From: Heliocidaris erythrogramma
Lineage: Eukaryota > Echinodermata > Echinoidea > Camarodonta > Echinometridae
Direction: 5' to 3'
Assembly (NCBI GenBank): GCA_025617745.1
Contig: CM046857.1
Coordinates: 22,411,081 to 22,475,080, forward strand
Length of the DNA: 64,000 bases
Shown: positions 23,874 through 33,672 of the stretch, piece by piece
Position numbering within the stretch: position 1 is the first letter of the stretch
How the letters are laid out: every line of letters begins with the position of its first letter
Program-made: the position numbers and the translations under genes
The notes under the pieces: generated by a model
Seen by the model: only the letters and a program-made list of their open reading frames with translations
The model's database searches: none
Told to the model about the DNA's origin: nothing

Positions 23874-24482
23874 CCCCCTTTCTTGCCGGCGGCACATACC
23901 CAAATATTTGGGGTCGAGTGCCCTCCCCCCCCCCCCCCCCCCTCCCGGGGTACAGACATGCGAGGTTATAATAGTCGAGTCTGGCTCTATTTTTTTTCTC
24001 TCTGACTCTAGCTCTGAGATCGAGAAGCCGCACAGCGCACAGCCCGGCCAAAGCCCTCGCCCGATCCGCTAGCCGAGGGAGATGGCGAGGCTGAGCTGAG
24101 AGTGAGACGTCCAGTGAGGGCATAAAAAAAACGAACCCAAGGCCAAGCATTGGCATTGCATGCATTGCCATGCAGATGCATTGCATTGGCATTGACTTGA
24201 GTAAACAAACCGTACCTGCTTTAAGGCTGCAAAACTCCAACAGTTCAGAGCCACGGGATTCCCTGATACGACGAGATATAGACGAGTCAGCGGGCAACAG
24301 AGTCAAAATAAAATCGGTGAATTGCAGAATAATTGTCTCAAATTTTACTGAACGCATTACCGTATACCGTACCGATGCACACTATACTAGTCTACGTCTA
24401 GTCTCAGCTCACAAGTACATGCACGGGGTACGACATAACATACGTATAACGGTATATGGCACGCCATTTGCTCAATAAAGCC

Positions 24483-25185
24483 GAAAAACACTGTTTATCG
24501 GCGATAAACATTGTTTTTCGGGGATAAACAATGTTTTTTCGACCGATAAACTATGTTTTTTCGAGTGCAGAGGTCCACTTGGAATTCGGAAGCGTATATT
24601 TGCTGTTTTTGCAAATGTCTAATGAAAAAGTTAAATAATCAGATACAGTATAATTGCTATACCGAAGTCCTCAAAATGACTGCAAACTGCACGTAGCTTT
24701 TTCAAAATTCCACGTGAAGTACAGAAATGTATAACAAGATGTTCAAACACAAATGGAGCAAATCTGACAACATGTGGTTCATTGGTCAGCCATTGTAACA
24801 TGTTTAACAATATTACGTAATCTTTGGTACAAGATGGAACAGTAGACTTCATTCAACACAGTTAATCCGATTTGGATGAATTATTCATCACAATATAGTA
24901 GAAACTACCATTTAAAATCAGACATACTCATCGCCAAAAAAATATTCCAAACTTTTTTCCAACCCTGTATGTTTATCGAGCGAAAAACGTTGTTTATCAC
25001 TCGATAAACTAAGTTTTTCGAATGATAAACATAGTTTTACCGTAAAACTATGTTTATCGAGTGATAAAAATTGTTTTACCGTAAAACTATGTTTATCACT
25101 CGAAAAACTTAGTTTATCGAGTGATAAACAATGTTCTTCGCTCGATAAACATAGTTTTACCGTAAAACTATGTTTATCGATAAGC
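24483..25185. repeat. Palindromic minisatellite of TTTATCG/CGATAAA hairpins
   Basis: The motif AAACTATGTTTATCG and its inverse CGATAAACATAGTTT alternate repeatedly at 24483-24562 and 24967-25185, so the DNA can fold at many scales. GTTTTACCGTAAAAC recurs three times on the right. The 400 bp between the two blocks is unique. A related short block lies at 61222-61290. Confidence 0.75.
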
Positions 25186-25221
25186 AGAGTTATTTGTCCA
25201 CCGTCGTAAGTGGCGTAGCGT

Positions 25222-25372
25222 AGGGTTCGCATTTCCGAAAATGAAAAAGGGTTCGTATTTCCGAAAATGAAATAGGGTTCATATTTCCGAAAATGAAATA
25301 GGGTTCGTATTTCCGAAAATGAAATAGGGTTCGTATTTCCGGAAAATGAAATAGGGTTCATAATTCCCGGTA
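25222..25372 (+). repeat. 26-bp tandem repeat, about 5.5 units
   Basis: The unit is AGGGTTCGTATTTCCGAAAA plus TGAAAT, starting at 25222, 25248, 25274, 25300 and 25326, with a degenerate sixth unit. The repeated NPISFS peptides read from the minus strand are a by-product and not a gene. Confidence 0.9.
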
Positions 25373-25899
25373 AAAAAAGGCGAATTCATCAGGAGCAGAG
25401 GTGTAGCCGGGGGGGGGGGGGCACGCCCCCACCCCTCCCTCATCGGATGGCGAAAAATAAGGGAAAAAAAGAAAGAAAATGGAATAGGAAAGAAGACGGT
25501 TGGACCCCTTCCGGCAACCCCTCCCCCCAACCCTCTTCCACCAGCGGCGTCTTAGATTAGCTTTAAGATTATTCCAAAATACTTGTGTCTCCAATGGTGC
25601 CAGTGCTCCCACAATGGCTAGATTCTAGCTACGCCAATGTTAACGGGAAAATTTAGGGTCACGATAGGATATTATGGTTTTAATTGCCATCTTCAAAAAG
25701 CGGATCTCTTTTCGACGAAAAGCACCTCCCCCACCCCCGCAATGAATAACAAAATGAAATGGAGACACAAAACTGGGAAGGTTTATAAAAGAGGAGAGGA
25801 GAAGAGAAAAGAGACGAAAATAAGAGGACGAGATTAGAAGAAGCGAATAAGTGTTTATGTGTGTGTCTGTGTGTCTGTGTGTGTGTGTGCGTGTGTGGA

Positions 25900-25974
25900 G
25901 GTGTCGTAGTCGAACGGTTTACAGCGCTTGACTGGAAACGCGAAGGTTGGGGGTTTGATCCCTGGTACTGCACC
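25900..25974 (+). repeat. tRNA-like SINE head, 75 nt
   Basis: GGTGTCGTAGTCGAACGGTT (A-box-like) and GGGTTTGATCCC (B-box-like) lie at tRNA spacing. The ends GGTG and CACC can pair, but the T-arm and acceptor geometry is imperfect. CCTTTTT follows at 25980. It probably drives, or once drove, pol III transcription of a SINE. A TG repeat precedes it. Confidence 0.5.
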
Positions 25975-26747
25975 TATGGCCTTTTTGTTGTAAAAAAATG
26001 ATAGCAACTTTCATTTTTTTAAATTTACGAGCGCGCGAAGCTAGCGACCAAAAATAATTGTGCCTTTCCGTTGTGAAAAATCATAAAAATAACATATTTC
26101 GGCATATTTATAATGACTGAAATATGAGGATATTCGGGCACCTCACTCCCTGAATATGAGGTGTGAGTTGCCGGAATATCGGCACTTTCAAAATCCGGGG
26201 GTTGGGGTTGGCTGCCCCCCCCCCCCCCCCCTTCTCGTACGCCTATGCCTATGCCTATGTTAAGTACACAGTTGCGATTGATTTTAACTTGCGATTGTTT
26301 CAAATAAATCGCTTCAACTCCTTATAAGGCGGGGCACTGGTTGATAAAAGCCATTAATTTAGGTCAGAATGTTTTCTTCTACATGTGTAATTCCTTATTT
26401 CTATTTTTTACGATGAGGATTGTTTTACTCTCAATGTCTTTTAATGTTTTGTAATTCGTTATGCTTGTAAAAGTTATTTCAAACTTCAGGTCAGCGGTTG
26501 TAACTGTTAAAAACGCTATCAATAAGAATACCTCTAAAATTGAAGATGTTCATCTGTTTTCAGAAATGTTAGTATATTATGCAAAGTTAATAAACACGTT
26601 CAATGATTTCAATCTTGTCATGCTGCATAAATTGTATGAATTTCCTTACTTCATAATGATTATACTTTGGTTTCATTTTATGATAATTATATCAGCATGA
26701 TAATAAGACTCCTTCCTTAACTTGTTACGATCCATCTTTCTTCGACT

Positions 26748-26945
26748 TTGGTTGTTTATGGTATCTATTCATTTATTATTATTACTAGTATTATTTGTAT
26801 TATTATTATTGTTATTATTATAATTATCATTATTAGCATTATTATTAGTAGTAGTAATATCTGTATTATCATTTTTATTATTGATAATATTATTGTTGTT
26901 GTTGTTGTTATTATTGTTATTATTATTATTACAATTGTTATTATG
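26748..26945 (+). repeat. ATT/GTT-rich simple repeat
   Basis: Imperfect TTATTA, GTTGTT and ATTATT runs produce an artificial ORF of isoleucine and valine. No gene features are present. Confidence 0.8.
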
Positions 26946-27394
26946 AAGTGGACTACCCAGAATTACGATGACGATGTCATTTTGGATGGAGTTATGCGAC
27001 CAGACTTAGATTTTGCACCGGTTACTCTACTATTGCTTCTTTTATTTCCCTTGTCATGATCATATAATTGGCTTATATCCTATACGTATCAATAATATGC
27101 TTGTTATAATATGTTGTGCTAATTGCCAGGCTATTTATTAAACATAGCAGTGACTACTTTATGAACTCTCTGTAATATTATGTTGTTATTTTTATTGCTG
27201 CATGTTGTTGTTTTGGGGACCGGAGGGGAGGGCTTGTAAAGCCATCTACAGAGCCATATTACAGACTTCGGCCAACTCGGTTTATTTGGGCACAACATGG
27301 CGTATATTCCTTTGTTTAGTGCTTGCCTAACAAAGCAACAAGCGCCATATTGCCACCTACATGGAGCCGAGTTGGTCAAACTATGTAATAGATG

Positions 27395-28259
27395 CAGGCG
27401 CGGATCCAGGATTGAGTAAAAGAGGGGGCACAAAAATGAAAGTTTGTGAAAAGGTAGACCCGTATTTTTTTGGTCTCGCCAGCTTCTCGAAAAAGTCGCT
27501 CAGTGGGGTGGGGGGGGGGGGGGGGGGGGGGTGGTAGGAGCAAAAAAAAAAAAATTCGCCGAACCATCAAAAATCGCTCAGTAGGGGGTTATGGGGTTCA
27601 TTTCCCCTCCGTAATTCCCTGACAAGCAAAGAAAAGAAAAAAAAAAGGTTTTCATTCTATATCATACTTCTCTTACAAAAGGTTACGTATGTAGGGATTC
27701 GAGTTAACGATCACGCGAGGAATTCGGCAATAACATTCCTTCGGTAGCGCACGATTGGACCTGATTGTATCCGAATTTCCCCGAGTCAGGCCAACTGGTC
27801 AGGCCCATGGATTACGAATTGCCACTCCCTTTAACTCGGCGACAATCGACGGACGTACGGCTTATGGAGTGCCAAATGAGACCCCGCCCCCCAATCAAGA
27901 CATGGGCGCGTAATTACCCCAGACAAGTACAAGTTGGGGGGGGGGGGGGAATCCTAGGAATGGATCCATAAATCACTCCGTTGAGACACAAACTGCATCT
28001 TTCGTTTTCTGTGTGTCTCTGGGTGTCTCTCTATCTTTATATCCCAGTCGCAGAACTTTTTGAACTATAATATATTTTATATGTAACATGTATGTATAGA
28101 CGTAATTACTGTATAAAAGAGAGTGGTGGGTCCAGGAATTTGAAATGGGAGGGGGCAGCGGTGAGGGACCGGAGGGTGTGGGAGGGGGTATCCCCCTTTC
28201 CACGGTAAAAATTAAAGGGGGCGCGAGCCCTGGGCACCCCTGGCCTGGATCCGCGACTG
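27395..28259. mobile_element. CAGGCGCGGATCC family element(s) with G-tracts
   Basis: The left end CAGGCGCGGATCCAGGATTG matches the ends of 21873 and 29470. The inverted right end CCTGGATCCGCGACTG lies at 28244-28259. The left 230 bp, including AGACCCGTATTTTTTTGG and TCCCTGACAAGCAAAG, is close to 29470-29660. No target duplication is seen, so these could be two separate fragments instead of one element. Confidence 0.45.
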
Positions 28260-28659
28260 ACGATAGAAAATAAGCGTAAAAGAAACGGAAAGAAAAGTCG
28301 ACAATATTGCAAAATTCACCGTTGAACCACTGTAACAGAAACTGAATTCAAATTTAACCTCGCTAGTCATAAGGACCAGTGGTTCATAAGGACCGCTATT
28401 CATAATGTGTAATTTCCTATACCTGAAGGGTCGCTATTCATAAAGTGAAAATGGGGTCACTATATTCAGCCCCTAAAAAAAAACAAGAGCAAAAAAGAGG
28501 AGGATGTGAGAGGAAAAAGCCTAAAAATGCGCTACGAGCCGTTATTTTTCTCTTAAATTTGCTATAAAACGTCAGAGCTTTCGCGGGGGGGGGGGGGGGG
28601 GGAGTGCTGTATAGGTGTTGCCATCGGGTGTTATATCATGTCCATAATCCTCAGAAAAG

Positions 28660-28800
28660 GCGAGATTGCTCAGTGGCCGAGCAGTGCCTTCGTAACTGAA
28701 GGACCCGGGTTCGAAATCAGGATGCACTCGTGTCCTTTGGTAAGGCATTAACCCCAAGTCCCTCAGAGAGGACTTAAAGCCGTTGGTCCTATGGTTGATG
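28660..28800 (+). repeat. tRNA-headed SINE
   Basis: GATTGCTCAGTGGCCGAGCA (A-box-like), an anticodon-like stem CCTTC..GAAGG and CCCGGGTTCGAAATC (B-box region, 28704-28718) form a tRNA-like head. The tail CTCGTGTCCTTTGGTAAGGC, ATTAACCCC and AAAGCCGTTGGTCC resembles invertebrate SINE bodies. It ends in an A-rich stretch near 28810. Confidence 0.6.
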
Positions 28801-29469
28801 GTGAAGTTTAAAAAAAAAGTTAATTAATTGTATACATCATGTACATGATAAATTCAAATCTAGTTCTAAAACTCAAATCGTGCAGAATATATCATATAGG
28901 AATTGTTTTTGCTAGAAATGGGAATAAATTGGATTGAACTGGATTACGTTCAAAGCAAACATAGAAGATCCATGATACACAGGCCCTTATTACAGGGGGC
29001 GCCAGCGCGCTGGCGCGCAGGGTCCGCTTGAACAAAACAAAAAGAAAAGCAAAACAAAAGACGGGTCCAATTATTGTCTTATTTTCTCTTCTTTTTCCTC
29101 TCCCCATCTTTTTCTTTTTTCTCCTCTTTTGTTATTTTCTTTTTCTCCCATCTGATTTGCGGAGCACGTGCCCGTGCCCCATACTCCCTCGTAGTTAGTA
29201 CTATAGTTACGCCCCTGTTTTTGTTTTGTTTTTCAATATTTTGCCTCATTATAATTATGTTAAAGCATAATAAAATTCTTTCAATAACATTTGAAAGAAA
29301 TATTAACTTTTGGTGGCTTTCCTAAATTCCTTAATTATTTCTTACTTGTTCCGTCAGTGCTGTGCAACCATTTGAGAAAGAATTGAGAAAAGGGACTTTT
29401 ATCAATGTTATAGTTGGATCTTGGCCTAGATCGCAGTGGTCATTTGCGAATTTCCTTGGTACATCGAAT

Positions 29470-29782
29470 CAGGGGCGGATCCAGGGTTTTGTATAAGGGG
29501 GGGGGGGGGGCACACAAATTCAAGTTTGTCAACTTTTGAAAAAGGGAGACCCGTATTTTGGGGGTCTCACCAGCTCTCGAAAAGTCGCTCGCTCATGAGG
29601 GGGGGGGGGGGGGGGGGGTTATGGGGGTCCAGTTTCCCTCCATAATTCTCTGACAAGCAAAAAAAAAGGTGTTTCGTTCTAAAAGGGGACACATTCCAAA
29701 GGGGGAGGGGGGGGGGGGGTGCACAATCCATATGTTTCTTCCGAGCACGGGCCAGATGTGCTTCCCTATAAATCCGCCACTG
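29470..29782. mobile_element. hAT-type MITE, 313 bp, 8-bp target duplication with one mismatch
   Basis: The ends are CAGGGGCGGATCCAGG and the inverted ATAAATCCGCCACTG. Flanks CATCGAAT (29462-29469) and CATCGAAA (29783-29790) agree at 7 of 8 positions. Three long G-tracts lie inside. It shares its left half with 27395-27620. It is non-coding. Confidence 0.75.
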
Positions 29783-29970
29783 CATCGAAAAGAAATGACG
29801 TGTTTGCAGCTTAAAAATGCCCCCCCCCCCCCAATCGCTTAGCTCACTAGCTTGTATAATACCGTAGATATCTTGGAGGGGGATATAGGCGTACGAATGG
29901 CAGCAGCCCCCTTGAGGATTTTGAGAAAGGCATTATTGGCTCGACTATCACCTCATTACGGGCAGCGAAG

Positions 29971-30425
29971 AGATGAAAGAGATGAAAGAAGGAAAAAAAT
30001 AAAGGAAAACATAAGGAGAGAAAAAAGACAAGATGATGGAAGGGCCACAAAAAAAGAAAATAACATTTATAAGGGAAATACAGCAAGAGAAGAGGGAACA
30101 AAGAACAATATAATTATGGAAAGACAGAAAGAGAAGAACAAAGAAAGATTTAAACAAAATATGAGGGAAGGCAACATAAGAAAGGACAGAAAGAGAAGAT
30201 GGAAGAAAGCCCAAAACAAAGAATAACATAAGCAAAGAAGGAAAGAAAAGAGAAAGAAGAAAATAAAGAAAGACTAAGGGAAGGATAGAAGTAAAGATGA
30301 AAGGGGGGATAGAGGAAAGAAAAAGATAATTAATGATACTAAAACAAAGAACAACATAAGGAAAGTTAGGGGAAAACAAACTCGGAAATATTAAGTTGAA
30401 AAGATAAAAGGATGAAAATATGAGC
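29971..30425 (+). repeat. Purine-rich AAG/GAAA low-complexity tract
   Basis: This is an almost uninterrupted purine strand of AAAGAAGG-like words. It yields long but meaningless ORFs on both strands, rich in K/E/R on plus and in F/L/S on minus. A poly-purine strand of this length can form triplex DNA. Confidence 0.8.
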
Positions 30426-30440
30426 GAACATAAGGAAGAG

Positions 30441-30962
30441 ATGTCCGGGGGTAGTTGTCCAGGGGGTAGTTGTCCGGATACGATATATACATTTATACCC
30501 TGCACTTTTTTCAAGAGGGGAGTTCATAAACGACGGTTATAGTAGAAGAATTTATATTTTAAATGCTATGGAAGCATTTTTTGGGGGGTTAAGATTATGA
30601 TTAAGGTGACCAAAATAAAGATTTCAAAGAAAATAATGAAATTAAGCAAGTTAGTAATTACCATGAAACCACACTCAAATGCTCTGAAAGGTGATTTTAA
30701 CTCAGGGAAATTTGAAAGTCCCAACCGTGGGAGGGCATCCTTCATTTCCACGCCCATTGCCATAAACAGGGGCACACTGTAACAACGGCAGATGCCAATA
30801 ACTAATATTGTACGTTACTAAAATCACGTATTGCTACGAGGGCTTGATATATCCCACCCCAAAATAAAAACAAAAACAAATTTCTCGCGGCAATTTATAA
30901 GCCCGTATCCGGACAACTACTCCCTACAACTAATCTCCAGGATAACTACCCCCTAATACGAC
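30441..30962. mobile_element. Inverted-repeat MITE, about 520 bp
   Basis: The left arm has GGGGGTAGTTGTCCAGGGGG then TAGTTGTCCGGATACG. The right arm is its inverse, CGTATCCGGACAACTACTCC through GATAACTACCCCC. Arms are about 50 bp and are themselves built from repeated GTAGTTGTCC words. No target duplication identified. Confidence 0.65.
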
Positions 30963-31086
30963 ACCCCCCCCCTTCCCCGCGCCACTTTCCCCTCAGCTCC
31001 CCCAAATGGACGATTGTTGGAACTTGAGATAAAGGCCAAGGATTAGGGTCTCCACAAAGGAGTTAAGAAAAGGGAGGTTCTGGATC

Positions 31087-31120
31087 TGTGTGTGTGTGTG
31101 TGTGTGGGGGGGGGGGGGGG
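31087..31120 (+). repeat. (TG)n followed by a G-tract
   Basis: A TG dinucleotide run is immediately followed by a run of G of about 15. It is a simple repeat. Confidence 0.9.
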
Positions 31121-31350
31121 TCCTCTCCTCCCATGTATATGTATGGATTAGACATCGTTTTTGAATAATTAAGGCATTGGCAAAGCGCCTTACAATGTCT
31201 TGGGAGCATTGATAAATATATACAGTAGTTCACTTTAAAAAAAAATTGGGATATATAAATTTTGACCAAAGCCGGAAATGCATTCTAAGGCTCCCTTAAA
31301 TACAGTACCGTTGGGTTGTCTATCATCCATCTCCCTTTCTTATTTGATTT

Positions 31351-32495
31351 AAATGGCGACCCTCTTCTTCGATTATGAATAGCGACTCTCTTCTCCTATT
31401 ATGAATAGCGACCCTCTTCTTTGATTATGAATAGCGACCCTCTTCTCTTATTATGAATAGCAACCCTTTTCTCCGATTGTGAAAAGCAACCCTCTTCTCT
31501 GATTGATTTCTTTGATTATGAATAGCGACCCTTTGCTCCTATTATGAATAGCTTCCCTCTTCTCCGTTTATGAAAAGCGACCCTCTTCTTTGATTATGAA
31601 TAGCGACCCTTTGCTCCTATTATGAATAGCTTCCCTCTTCTCCGTTTATGAAAAGCGACCCTCTTCTCCTATTATGAATAGCGACCCTCTTCTCCTATTA
31701 TGAATAACGACCCTTTTCTTCGATTATGAATAGCGACCCTCTTCTTCGATTATGAATAGCGACCCTCTTCTCCTATTATGAATAGCAACCCTTTTCTCCG
31801 ATTGTGAAAAGCAACCCTCTTCTCTGATTGATTTCTTTGATTATGAATAGCGACACTTTGCTCCTATTATGAATAGCAACCCTTTTCTCCGATTGTGAAA
31901 AGCAACCCTCTTCTCTGATTGATTTCTTTGATTATGAATAGCGACCCTTTGCTCCTATTATGAATAGTGACCCTCTTCTCCTATTATGAATAGCGACCCT
32001 CTTCTCCTATTATGAATAACGACCCTCTTCTTCGATCATGAATAGTGACCCTCTTCTCCGATTATGAATAGCGACCCTCTTCTCCGATTATGAATATCGA
32101 CCCTCTTCTTCGATTATTAATAGCGACCCTCTTCTTCGATTATGAATAGCGACCCTCTTCTTCGATTATGAATAGTGACCCTCTTCTCCGATTATGAATA
32201 GCGATCCTCTTCTCCGATTATGAATAGCGATCCTCTTCTCCGATTATGCATAGCGACCGTCCTCTCCGATTATATGAATAGCGACCCTCTTCTTCGATTA
32301 TGTATAACGACCCTTATGAATATTGACCTTTATGAATGGCGACCCTCTTACCGTATTATGAATAGCGATCCTATGTCTTAATCTGAATAATGACCATTAT
32401 GTATAGAGACCCTTATGTCTTATTATGATTAGCGGTCCTTATGAATACATTTTTTTAATGAATGGCGGTCCTTATGAGTTATGACTAGCAAGCGG
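31351..32495 (+). repeat. 26-bp minisatellite, roughly 44 units
   Basis: The unit is GATTATGAATAGCGACCCTC plus TTCTCC, with variants (TTCTTCG, TTGCTCCT, AAAAGCGACC). Higher-order blocks repeat, for example the stretch containing TTCTCTGATTGATTTCTTTG occurs at least three times. Diverged singles occur at 28365-28460 and 60885-60960, so the unit exists elsewhere as part of a dispersed repeat. It lies 1.2 kb upstream of TOMM22. Confidence 0.95.
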
Positions 32496-33597
32496 ACACC
32501 AAATTAACAGGTGCAGAAAAATATATACAAAAACTCCCGTAAAAATATACAAGAAATGGCCCATGTATTCACTTGGTTTTACGGGAAACCGTATAGGCTA
32601 CCACTGAAAGATAATAAATAAATATTTTGGTACCGAAAAGACAAGAAAATAAAAAACAAATTGCCATGAAATATATGAAATTGATATATTAATTGAGAAA
32701 ATACAATTTACATGTATATGACTTCTTTGGTTATAGAAAGTGTTATTTTGCTTTAGAAAAAACCCAAAACAAACAGCATTGAAATCTTACTTTGTCGAAG
32801 CTCTGACAAAACGCAATGCACTGCTTTCTGCCATTTTAAATTGATTTATTTTATTCATTCTCGTCCCGAATTTTCTAAATTGAGGAGGCGTGGGTTCCAT
32901 GGTATTTGATATTTGATATTTTTCCTATGCATACATAATAATGCCATTGGATTCATTTTTAACACAATTTTCCTTACTTCACTTTCATTGGCTCAAATTA
33001 CTAAGTGAAAAGGGATTATAAAACGTTTTGTTACGTCATTGTGTTGATGTCTTCAGGTTACAATTTATTATTATTTTAGAAAAAAATAATAAATAACAAC
33101 AAAAATATCTAGGTGGGCCGAAAAAGGAGGAGGAGGAGGAGGAGACTGATTGAATGATTAGGTTGTTTTCTTTAAAATTGAATAAAATAACTAAAAATAA
33201 AAAATCGAAGCCGAATTAAAATAATACTGAAACGTATGACACATTTAAAACAATGTAATAATGGAAAATTGGGGGAGGGGCGATTGGGATTGGGAAAGGG
33301 TGGGGAAAAGCAAGGTGAGAAGACGAAAACAGAAGAAGAGAAGGATAAGGTAGAGTCTAAGGAGTCTGTTTATTTACTTATTTTATTGGCATTGCATTTC
33401 AATATCAGGATATTTTTTTTTTAAAGAATGATTTTTATAAATTTCAGTCTCCTGGTATCGCTGAATATTTATAAGACAATCTACGCGAGAGGGCGATGTA
33501 CCCTTTTCTTCCCAAAGGGTTTCTTATATACCGGCCGGTATATCGAAATCGATCGAATAAAAATCCCACGTTTCTTCATTATCACAGCTTGAGTTCG
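32496..33597. other. Upstream flank of TOMM22
   Basis: No gene is seen. The flank holds an A/T-rich stretch, a GGA repeat (33126-33142), a short purine-rich tract at 33260-33360 and, at 33523-33560, the palindromic patch ACCGGCCGGT next to ATCGAAATCGATCGA. The last 150 bp should include the TOMM22 promoter. Confidence 0.4.
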
Positions 33598-33603
33598 CAC
33601 GTG
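33598..33603 (+). promoter_or_regulatory. E-box CACGTG upstream of TOMM22
   Basis: The palindrome CACGTG lies 70 bp before the TOMM22 start codon. It is the binding word of bHLH-zip factors such as MYC/MAX and USF. A hexamer of this kind can occur by chance, so the assignment rests mainly on position. Confidence 0.3.
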
Positions 33604-33672
33604 TGGGTCGACTGTACTACTACTAGCATATACATGTAGGACTAAAAATAGCGCGGAGCATTGACAAGCAAA

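Noticed and set aside
23851-24357. 168-aa minus-strand ORF
   Set aside because: Low-quality composition with a C/G-run at its end (GGGG peptides), no conserved domain and no splice context.
24918-25361. 147-aa minus-strand ORF with repeated NPISFSE and KHSFTVKL units
   Set aside because: The peptide repeats come from the 26-bp array and the hairpin minisatellite, not from a selected protein.
25900-25974. Functional tRNA gene
   Set aside because: Length and boxes fit, but the T-arm and acceptor pairing are imperfect. SINE head is more likely.
26748-27059. 103-aa isoleucine-rich ORF resembling a membrane protein
   Set aside because: It is a translated ATT simple repeat.
29948-30514. 188-aa minus-strand ORF, the longest outside the retrotransposon and genes
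   Set aside because: It is the complement of a purine-rich low-complexity tract and gives only F/L/S-rich sequence without motifs.
31351-32495. CRISPR array
   Set aside because: Units are contiguous 26-bp repeats with no unique spacers, in an animal genome; it is a minisatellite.
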